From an uncultured Clostridia bacterium (lineage in GTDB: Bacteria > Bacillota > Clostridia > Christensenellales > Aristaeellaceae), in NCBI GenBank assembly GCA_934675735.1, contig CAKURR010000013.1, positions 1 to 64,000 on the forward strand: DNA of 64,000 bases, written 5' to 3'. The position numbers and the translations under genes were made by a program. The notes below the pieces were generated by a model that ran no database searches, was not told the origin of the DNA, and saw only the letters and a list, made by a program, of their open reading frames with translations. Positions within the stretch are counted from its first letter, which is position 1, and each line of letters opens with the position of its first letter. Positions 57,555 through 64,000 of the stretch are shown here, in pieces.

Positions 57555-59483
57555 TTATTTCTGCGCGTCCCGAATGGCGTTGAGCAAACCGCCGTGCAGC
57601 AGCAGCTCGGCCTCATGCGGCGTAATATCCAGCCGAAGCGGGATGTCGCGCCCCGTCGTCTCGTCGCGAAGGATGACGCGGCCGCTTTGCAGCGCGCCGT
57701 GCAGCGACGCAAAGGCCAGCACGTCGCCCTCGCCGATGGCGTCGTAATCCGCGCCGCTTTCAAACGTCAGCGGCAGAATGCCGAAATTTATCAGGTTCGA
57801 GCGGTGGATGCGCGCAATGCTCTTGGCAATCACCGCGCAAACGCCCAGATAGCGCGGCATGACGGCGGCATGCTCGCGGCTCGAACCCTGCCCGTAGTTT
57901 TCGCCCGCCACAATCACGGGATTGGCGCATCTGCGCGCGCGCTCCGCGAAATCCGGCACAAGGCGGATGAACGTCGATTTGGATGCCTCCGGTATGTTCG
58001 CGCGCAGCGACACATACTGCGGCCCGGCGGGCGCAATCTCGTCGGTGGAGACGTGATCCCCCAGCTTAATCACCACGTCCGAACGCATCGCGTCCGGCAG
58101 CGCGTCAAACACGGGCATGGGGCGGATGTTCGGCCCGCGCACGATTTCCGTGCCGCGCCCGTCCTTCGGCGGGAAAATCAGCATCGCGTCATCCTGCTCG
58201 TAAACGTCCGGCTCGTGCACCTGCGCCAAAATCGCGGGGTCGATGACCTCGTCGGCGCTCGCCAGCCGCCCCAGCACCGCGCAGGCCGCCGCCGATTCCG
58301 TCGAGGCCAGATACACGGAGGAATCCACCGTGCCGCAGCGCCCCTTGAAGTTGCGGTTGGAGGTGCGCACGGAAACGCCGCCCGTCCGCACGGATTGGCC
58401 CATGCCCACGCACGGCCCGCAGCCGCATTCCAGAATGCGCGCGCCGCTCTGCACAAAGATATCCATGCTCCCATCCTCGATGAGCATGCGGTAAATCTGC
58501 CGCGTGCCGGGGCTGACCACCAGGCTCACGTTTGGCGCGGCGACATGCCCCTTGAGCACGAGCGCCGCGCGGCGCAGATCGCTGTATGAGCTGTTGGTGC
58601 AGCTGCCGATATACACCTGATCCACCGCAACCTTTTCCGCCTCGTCAATCGGGCAGACGTGGTCGGGCAGGTGCGGCAGCGCGACCATCGGGCGGATATC
58701 CGACAGGCAGCACTCGATTTCCTCGTCGTAGGCCGCGTCGTCCGAGGCCGCCAGCGGCACGTAATCCGCCGCGCGCCCGTTCGCCGTCAGATACGCCTTG
58801 AGCACGTCATCCGACGGAAACACGGAGGACGTCGCACCCGTCTCCGCGCCCATGTTGGCCAGCGTCATGCGCTGGGGCACGGTCAGGTTTTTCAGCCCTT
58901 CGCCCGCGTATTCGAGCACCTTGCCCTTGCCGCCCGCCACGCCGATTTGGCCGACGAGCCGGAGCGCCGCGTCCTTGGCGCTCACGCCCGGGCGCAGCGC
59001 GCCCGTCACGCGCACCCGAACCACCTTCGGCATGCTCAGCCGCAAGGGGAAACCGGCCATCGCCGCCGCCACGTCAATGCCGCCCACGCCGATGCCCAGC
59101 ATGCCCGCCGCGCCTGCGGAGGGCGTGTGGCTGTCGTTGCCGATGAGGATTTTGCCGGGCTTGGAAAACCGCCCCAGATGCACGAGGTGGCAGATGCCGT
59201 TGCCCGCGCGGGAGAGCACAAGGCCGTATTTCTCCGCAATGGTTTTGAGATACGTGTGGTCGTCCGGATTTTTATAATCCATGTACACCATGTTGTGATC
59301 CACATAGCTGACGGAAAGCTCCGTTTTCACCCGCTCGATGCCCATGCTTTCAAACGCGATGTAGCAGAGCATGCCCAGCGCATCCTGGGTCAGGGTCTGG
59401 TCTACGCGGAGCGCAATCTCTTCCCCCGTCTCCAGCGTGCCGGAAACGAGGTGCGCCGCCAAAATCTGCCGCGTGATGTTCAC
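57555..59483 (-). CDS. Aconitase-type hydratase, second paralogue
   Basis: A 642-residue iron-sulfur hydro-lyase. Start is GTG, overlapping the previous stop as GTGA, nine bases after AAGGAAGG. Cluster ligands are Cys295 (GSCTNS), Cys355 and Cys358 (CGCGPCVG). The C-terminal swivel domain carries AGENYGQGSSREHAAVMPRY. It is the single-chain, about 640-residue form. Substrate may be citrate, homocitrate, 2-methylisocitrate or another tricarboxylate; the tandem twin suggests two different substrates or stereoisomers. Confidence 0.85.
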   Translation of the reverse strand: MNITRQILAAHLVSGTLETGEEIALRVDQTLTQDALGMLCYIAFESMGIERVKTELSVSYVDHNMVYMDYKNPDDHTYLKTIAEKYGLVLSRAGNGICHLVHLGRFSKPGKILIGNDSHTPSAGAAGMLGIGVGGIDVAAAMAGFPLRLSMPKVVRVRVTGALRPGVSAKDAALRLVGQIGVAGGKGKVLEYAGEGLKNLTVPQRMTLANMGAETGATSSVFPSDDVLKAYLTANGRAADYVPLAASDDAAYDEEIECCLSDIRPMVALPHLPDHVCPIDEAEKVAVDQVYIGSCTNSSYSDLRRAALVLKGHVAAPNVSLVVSPGTRQIYRMLIEDGSMDIFVQSGARILECGCGPCVGMGQSVRTGGVSVRTSNRNFKGRCGTVDSSVYLASTESAAACAVLGRLASADEVIDPAILAQVHEPDVYEQDDAMLIFPPKDGRGTEIVRGPNIRPMPVFDALPDAMRSDVVIKLGDHVSTDEIAPAGPQYVSLRANIPEASKSTFIRLVPDFAERARRCANPVIVAGENYGQGSSREHAAVMPRYLGVCAVIAKSIARIHRSNLINFGILPLTFESGADYDAIGEGDVLAFASLHGALQSGRVILRDETTGRDIPLRLDITPHEAELLLHGGLLNAIRDAQK

Positions 59484-61402
59484 GATTGCCCGCCTTCCTT
59501 TCGCCGCGCGCATACCCACGGCACCAGACCGCCCGCGCGCCAAATCTCCTTTTCGCGCTCCGTCATCGCCGCTTTGACGATGATGTCGCAGCCCCGCGTC
59601 AAGTTGCGCACGGTGATGCGCTCCCCCGCCGCCAGCTGCTCCCGAACATGCGCAATGCTCAGTTTGTCGCCCCGCTCAATCAAAGCTCTGTCCTCCGCCC
59701 GCTCGAAAATCAGCGGCAGAACGCCGTAATTGATGAGGTTCGCCCGATGAATGCGGTGCATGGAAACCGCAAGCACGGCTTCCACGCCGAGCACCATGCA
59801 GCCGATGGCCGCATGCTCGCGGCTCGAGCCCTGCGCATAGTTCGCCCCGCCGACGATAATCGAGCTGCCCATCGCCTTGGCGCGCTCGGGGAAGGTCGGG
59901 TCGATATGGGCGAACAGGTGCTCCGCCAGCGCGGGAATGTTGGTTCTGAGCGTAAGCACATGCTGCTGAGGCGGCACGATGTCATCCGTGGAAATGCCGT
60001 CTCCCAGACTCAGCACGACCTCCGCTTCGATGCTCTCCGGCGGCTTTTCCCGCACGGGGAGCGGGCGGATGTTGTCACCCATCAGAATCGGCGCGTTCGA
60101 GGGCGCGTATTCCACATAGCCGGGCATCTTTTCACGCTGCTCTTCATCTGGAATCGCCGCCAGCGCTTCATAGCCCGAAAGCTCAAACGGCGAGGTCAGC
60201 GTGCCGCTGACAGCCGAGGCCGCCGCCGTCTCCGCGCTGCACAAAAACATGCGCGCGTCGCCCGTGCCCGAGCGGCCGGGAAAGTTGCGGTTCGTGCTGC
60301 GCAGAATGGTCGCCCCGGGCTCGGGCATCTGCCCGATGCCCATGCACGGGCCGCAGCCGCATTCCAGCACGCGGACGCCCGCTTCCAGATAGACGCTCAG
60401 CCAGCCGTTTTTCTGCAAAGCATTCATGATTTCGCGGCTGCCGCACTGCAAAAAGACGTTGACATCCGGCGAGACGCGCCTGCCGCGGAGCAGCGCCGCC
60501 GCGCGCGCCAAATCGATATACGAGCCGTTGGTGCAGCTGCCGATGACAATCTGCGAAAAGCTTTCCCGCTCGGCCTGCGAAATCGGCACGCCGTAATCCG
60601 GTTCGCCCGGCAGGGCGACCATCGGCTCGACCTCGGTCAGATTCAGCCGGATTTCGCTGTCATAAACCGCGTCCGCGTCGGCGGCAAGGGGCTTATACTG
60701 CGCTTCTCTGCCCCGCGCGGCCAAAAAGCGGCGGGTCGTCTCATCCGACGGGAACACGGAGGACGTCGCGCCCGCTTCCGCGCCCATGTTGCACAGCGTC
60801 GCCCGCTGGTGGATGGAAAGCGACGCCGCGCCCTCGCCGCCGTACTCCGCCACGCAGCCCAGAAAGCCCTTGACGCCAATCTTCGCCAGCAGCGCCAGCG
60901 CCGCATCTTTGGCGCTCACGCCCGGGCGGAGCGCGCCTTCCAGCGTGACGCGCACCACGCGCGGCTCAGAGAAGAACACCGGCACGCCGCTCATGGCGAC
61001 GGCGATATCCATGCCGCCCATGCCCACGCCCAGCATGCCCAGCGCGCCCGCCGTCGCCGTGTGGCTGTCCGCGCCCGCGAGCAGGCAGCCCGGGCGCGCG
61101 AAATCGTGATAATACAGGCTGTGGCAAATGCCGTGCCCCGGCTCGGAATACACCGCGCCGTAACGCTTTGCACAGCTGCGCATAAAGCGCTGATCTGCCG
61201 CCGTGGACGGCGACATGCCCACCAGATTGTGGTCGTTGAAGATAAACGCCCGCTCCACATTGATGCGGGGCAGATTCATCGCGCCGAACCCCATGAACGC
61301 CAGCAGGCCGGACATATCGTGCACCAGCGTGTGGTCCGGCAGATAGCCGCCGTCCGCCGTTCGGTGCGCGCTCAAGATTTTTTCAGTCAGCGTCTGACCC
61401 AT
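59480..61402 (-). CDS. Aconitase-type hydratase, first paralogue
   Basis: A 640-residue iron-sulfur hydro-lyase starting behind GGAGGAGAAC (MGQTLTEKILSAHRTADGGY). Cluster ligands Cys290 (GSCTNG), Cys350 and Cys353 (CGCGPCMG). The swivel domain has GGANYAQGSSREHAAIGCMV. It shares layout and many blocks (LRPGVSAKDAAL, MGAE-GATSSVFPSD) with the next gene, so the two arose by duplication. Reaction: reversible hydration of a tri- or dicarboxylate; exact substrate unknown. Confidence 0.85.
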   Translation of the reverse strand: MGQTLTEKILSAHRTADGGYLPDHTLVHDMSGLLAFMGFGAMNLPRINVERAFIFNDHNLVGMSPSTAADQRFMRSCAKRYGAVYSEPGHGICHSLYYHDFARPGCLLAGADSHTATAGALGMLGVGMGGMDIAVAMSGVPVFFSEPRVVRVTLEGALRPGVSAKDAALALLAKIGVKGFLGCVAEYGGEGAASLSIHQRATLCNMGAEAGATSSVFPSDETTRRFLAARGREAQYKPLAADADAVYDSEIRLNLTEVEPMVALPGEPDYGVPISQAERESFSQIVIGSCTNGSYIDLARAAALLRGRRVSPDVNVFLQCGSREIMNALQKNGWLSVYLEAGVRVLECGCGPCMGIGQMPEPGATILRSTNRNFPGRSGTGDARMFLCSAETAAASAVSGTLTSPFELSGYEALAAIPDEEQREKMPGYVEYAPSNAPILMGDNIRPLPVREKPPESIEAEVVLSLGDGISTDDIVPPQQHVLTLRTNIPALAEHLFAHIDPTFPERAKAMGSSIIVGGANYAQGSSREHAAIGCMVLGVEAVLAVSMHRIHRANLINYGVLPLIFERAEDRALIERGDKLSIAHVREQLAAGERITVRNLTRGCDIIVKAAMTEREKEIWRAGGLVPWVCARRKEGGQS

Positions 61403-61440
61403 GTTCTCCTCCGTCTGTCCATTAAGGTATAGGAAAAAAG

Positions 61441-61627
61441 GAGCTGTCAAGCTGATAAATCTGATATTTCAAGAATAGCTAAGTATTTTAGGTTTCCAAA
61501 GAGGTTTTCGGTCGTTGCCGCCTGCGGCGGAAACAAACGACAGAAAACGAAAGCCCCATATCTCCTAAGACGGAGTAATACCCGGAAAATTGCCTCTTGA
61601 AATGTTCAGTTTAAGCCTGACAGCACC
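61441..61627 (-). terminator. Terminator of the malic enzyme gene with a repeat in its loop
   Basis: Outer arms GCTGTCAGGCTTAAA and a CTTGACAGC-type partner, inner CATTTCAAG/CTTGAAATAT, and a T-run next to the left end on the minus strand. It is related to 48193-48270. The loop carries an R2 repeat at 61491-61557. Confidence 0.65.
61491..61557. repeat. Repeat R2, copy nested in a terminator loop
   Basis: GGTTTCCAAAGAGGTTTTCG, GCCGCCTGCGGCGG stem, AAACAAACGACAGAAAACG, AAAGCCCC. Nearly the same as the copy at 56107-56181. Confidence 0.85.
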
Positions 61628-61657
61628 GATTGCTCGCTTAACTGCCGCCCGACAGCG

Positions 61658-62827
61658 TTAAATTCTCGCCACGCCGGTCTCGCGGGCCGCCTTCATCACG
61701 GCGTCCGCCACGGCGCGGGCCACGCGCTTATCCAGCGCATCCGGCAGAATGTAATCCACGGAGAGCTTGTCGCCCACCAAATCGGAGAGCGCATGGGACG
61801 CGGCCATCTTCATCTCTTCGTTGATGCAGGTGGCGCGGCAGTCCAGCGCGCCGCGGAAAATGCCGGGGAAAGCCATCACGTTGTTGATTTGGTTCGGGAA
61901 GTCGCTGCGGCCCGTGCCCACAACCGCCGCGCCCGCGGCCTTCGCCTCGTCGGGCATGATTTCGGGCACCGGATTCGCCATCGCAAAGACAATCGGGTCT
62001 TTGGCCATCGAGCGAACCATGTCCTGCGTCAGCACGCCGGGCGCGCTCACGCCGATGAACACATCCGCGTCCTTCACCGCGTCGGCCAGCTTGCCGCGCA
62101 GATGCTCGCGGTTGGTGACCTTAGCCATCTCCGCCTGCGCCGGATTCAGCTCTTCCATGCCCTCGTCGATGATGCCGAAGCGGTCAACCAGCGTCAAATG
62201 CTTCACGCCCAGGTTCAGCATGTGCTTGGAAATCGCGATGCCCGCGCTGCCCGCGCCGTTGAGCACCACGCGCGCCGTGCCGATATCCCTGCCCGTCACC
62301 TTGAGCGCGCCGAGCAGCGCGGCGGCGACGACGACGGCCGTGCCGTGCTGGTCGTCGTGGAAAACGGGGATATCGCAGATTTCCTTCAGCCGACGCTCGA
62401 TTTCAAAGCAGCGCGGCGCGGCGATATCCTCCAGATTGATGCCGCCGAAGGAACCGGCCAGCAGGCTGATGGTCTGCACGATTTCGTCCACATTCTTGGA
62501 GCGGACGCAGAGCGGGAACGCATCCACGTCGGCAAACGCCTTAAACAGCGCGCACTTGCCCTCCATGACGGGCATGCCCGCCTCCGGCCCGATATCGCCC
62601 AGACCAAGCACCGCGGTGCCGTCCGTGATGACGGCGACCAGATTGGCGCGGCGCGTCAGCTCGTAGGATTTGTTCACGTCGTCATGAATGACCATGCAGG
62701 CTTCCGCAACGCCCGGGGTATACGCCAGGGACAGGTCGTGGCGGTCGTTGATGGGCGCGCGGGAAATGACCTCGATTTTGCCCTTCCACTCATAGTGCTT
62801 GGCCAGCGATTCTTCACGGATATTCAT
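61658..62827 (-). CDS. Malic enzyme (NAD(P)-dependent, bacterial short form)
   Basis: A 389-residue enzyme from the ATG behind AAAGGATGAAACAC (MNIREESLAKHYEWKGKIEV). YTPGV (36-40), the Lys of EGK near 91, DIAAPRCFEIE, DDQHGTAVV and the NAD-binding NGAGSAGIAI are typical. Converts malate to pyruvate and CO2. With fumarase next door it would drain fumarate to pyruvate. Own promoter. Confidence 0.93.
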   Translation of the reverse strand: MNIREESLAKHYEWKGKIEVISRAPINDRHDLSLAYTPGVAEACMVIHDDVNKSYELTRRANLVAVITDGTAVLGLGDIGPEAGMPVMEGKCALFKAFADVDAFPLCVRSKNVDEIVQTISLLAGSFGGINLEDIAAPRCFEIERRLKEICDIPVFHDDQHGTAVVVAAALLGALKVTGRDIGTARVVLNGAGSAGIAISKHMLNLGVKHLTLVDRFGIIDEGMEELNPAQAEMAKVTNREHLRGKLADAVKDADVFIGVSAPGVLTQDMVRSMAKDPIVFAMANPVPEIMPDEAKAAGAAVVGTGRSDFPNQINNVMAFPGIFRGALDCRATCINEEMKMAASHALSDLVGDKLSVDYILPDALDKRVARAVADAVMKAARETGVARI

Positions 62828-62906
62828 GTGTTTCATCCTTTCTTTGCTCGAATATGAAAGCGTCTGTTTGGTACAGTCTTTTGAATTTCGACTTCTTTTT
62901 TGTTTA

Positions 62907-62935
62907 ATCTTACCATATATTCGTCGCAAAGTAAA
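62907..62935 (-). promoter_or_regulatory. Candidate promoter of malic enzyme
   Basis: TTTACT and TAAGAT, 17-base spacer; the -35 is weak. Confidence 0.5.
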
Positions 62936-63023
62936 ATTCGTTTTCATGATTGAATCAATAAGCAAATGTGATGACGGCCCGCGCGGCGGCCATTTTTCTG
63001 GACACCAGCTTAAAATATAAGAA

Positions 63024-63180
63024 TCAGGTTATCACTATGGATACTTCTCTGAATTTAGCGGGAGGCATCCATTTTGTTTTAGCTTGAATTCTACTGTTAT
63101 TGTAATAGTCGATATAATCTGCAATGGCCTTGGAGAAAGCTTCAAAGGAAGGATAGTTCTTCTCAAAACCATAAAAATAC
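63024..63180 (-). pseudogene. IS3-family transposase remnant (C-terminal end)
   Basis: About 52 codons read YGFEKNYPSFEAFSKAIADY, then IDYYNNSRIQAKTKWMPPAK and FREVSIVIT before a TGA. This is the end of an IS3/IS150-type integrase-core transposase (YYN-x-RI-x-AK motif). The rest of the gene is gone. A TGTCCAGAAAAATGG-type end lies at about 62990-63005. At 63181-63212 CCCCAATACCGG/CCGGTATTAGGGG forms a palindrome next to TGTCCCCC, which may be a terminal repeat or deletion scar. Confidence 0.75.
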
Positions 63181-63254
63181 CCCCAATACCGGGTGTCCGG
63201 TATTAGGGGGACATATCAAAATTCTTTCCGTTTTTTCATTTTGGATTTTCCGGT

Positions 63255-63283
63255 TTGCCTTTTGGCGTTCGGCGCGATATAAT
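63255..63283 (+). promoter_or_regulatory. Promoter of rarA
   Basis: TTGCCT and TATAAT with a 17-base spacer, 30 bases before the start codon. Confidence 0.75.
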
Positions 63284-63313
63284 GAAGAAACGCTCTTAGA
63301 AGGGGAGGATTTC

Positions 63314-64000
63314 ATGCAGGACTTATTTTCATCCAAAGAAGCGGCGCTCAGCCCGCTGGCCGACCGCATGCGCCCGCGAACGCTGGATGAGTTCATCGGT
63401 CAGGGGCACATCGTCGGGCCGGGACGGCTGCTCCGCCGCGCCATCGAGGCCGACCGCATGACCTCTTCCATCTTCTACGGCCCGCCGGGTTGCGGCAAAA
63501 CGACACTCGCCTCCATCATCGCCAACACGACGCATTCCGCTTTCGTGCAGCTCAACGCCGTGACCAGCGGCGTGGCAGACGTTCGCCAGGTCATCAAAGA
63601 GGCGCAGGACAGGCGCAGCCTGTACGGGCAGGCGACGTATCTGCTGCTGGACGAATGCCACAGGTGGAGCAAGTCGCAGAGCGACAGCATCCTGCCCGCC
63701 ATCGAGCGCGGCGTGGTGCGTTTCATCGGCTCGACGACGGAAAACCCGCTGGTGTCGATGACGCCGGCCATCGTGAGCCGGTGCCGCATCTTTCAATTCT
63801 ATCCGCTCGGCGAAGCGGATGTGATGCTCGCCATGCGCCGCGCGCTGGCCGACAAGGAACGCGGTTTCGGCGGCACGCGCGTGCAGATGGACGAGGACGC
63901 AATGCGCCACATCGCGCGAATCGCCAACGGCGACGTGCGTTCGGCGCTCGGCGCGCTGGAGCTGGCCGTGCTGACGACCGAGCCGAGCGACGACGGCGCG
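63314..64000 (+). CDS. rarA: Replication-associated recombination protein A (partial)
   Basis: The first 229 codons of a clamp-loader-like AAA+ ATPase, starting behind GGGGAGGATTTC and cut by the window end. RPRTLDEFIGQGHIVGPGRL, Walker A GPPGCGKTT (56-64), Walker B LLLDE (110-114) with CHRWSKSQSD, and GSTTENP sensor 1 are RarA/MgsA features. Acts at stalled replication forks. Confidence 0.92.
   Translation, partial: MQDLFSSKEAALSPLADRMRPRTLDEFIGQGHIVGPGRLLRRAIEADRMTSSIFYGPPGCGKTTLASIIANTTHSAFVQLNAVTSGVADVRQVIKEAQDRRSLYGQATYLLLDECHRWSKSQSDSILPAIERGVVRFIGSTTENPLVSMTPAIVSRCRIFQFYPLGEADVMLAMRRALADKERGFGGTRVQMDEDAMRHIARIANGDVRSALGALELAVLTTEPSDDGA

Overview
The window reads as chromosome of a moderately GC-rich Bacillota, probably a gut clostridium. 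Supporting signs are a B. subtilis-type LexA (DinR) box, RNase Y, a DUF4364 protein, an HPr-like protein, an SdpR/SdpI pair, an Rrf2 regulator beside cysK, and sigma-A promoters with 17-base spacers. Two solute-binding proteins (MetQ, TctC) have AxA signal peptides and no lipobox; this resembles some Christensenellales, but the lineage is only a guess.

Layout. (1) 1-15.9 kb: late region of a podovirus-like prophage, all on the minus strand. In transcription order: Cys-rich peptide, RinA/ArpU-like regulator, terS, terL, portal, scaffold, N4-gp56-type capsid, small head protein, adaptor, coiled-coil protein, Ser/Thr-rich protein, polyvalent proteins and a tail-side protein cut by the window edge. 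A strong promoter covered by a perfect LexA box starts the block. Integrase, repressor, replication and lysis genes are not in view. The gaps between phage genes are filled with composite hairpin repeats, some of which form the 3' ends of phage genes. The polyvalent gene is broken by two apparent one-base deletions and an in-frame TAG. (2) 16.1-24 kb: CCA-adding enzyme, MerR/TipAS regulator, AlkZ-like protein, three GNATs, a P-loop kinase-like protein and RNase Y. (3) 24.3-33.6 kb: EF-G-like GTPase, DUF4364, HPr-like protein, MATE pump, sdpRI, an esterase/membrane-protein operon, a small locus with facing promoters, and a patatin. (4) 33.9-43.7 kb: oleate hydratase, metQ-metN-metI, cysK with a divergent Rrf2 regulator, an ATC-hydrolase-like protein, two GNATs and a TetR regulator; then tRNA-Ala(GGC). 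(5) 44-62.8 kb: a large minus-strand catabolic region: two LarA-family proteins, a two-subunit UxaA-type hydro-lyase, fumarase, an adenylosuccinate-lyase-type lyase, an MmgE/PrpD protein, TctABC, a LysR regulator, two tandem aconitase-type enzymes and malic enzyme. (6) 63-64 kb: an IS3-type transposase remnant and the start of rarA.

How the genes may work together. Region 5 looks like import of a polycarboxylate by TctABC, stereochemical or dehydration steps (MmgE/PrpD, LarA, UxaA, aconitases), a lyase step giving fumarate, then FumC and malic enzyme to malate and pyruvate. The MmgE/PrpD + lyase + fumarase set matches the enzyme classes of iminodisuccinate breakdown. Region 4 groups methionine uptake with cysteine synthesis. 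Its MetQ has its two lobes in swapped order, a circular permutation, which is the most striking protein in the window. Several repeat families occur in both prophage and chromosome, and their stems differ by compensatory changes, so they seem to be structured host elements that have invaded a long-resident prophage.
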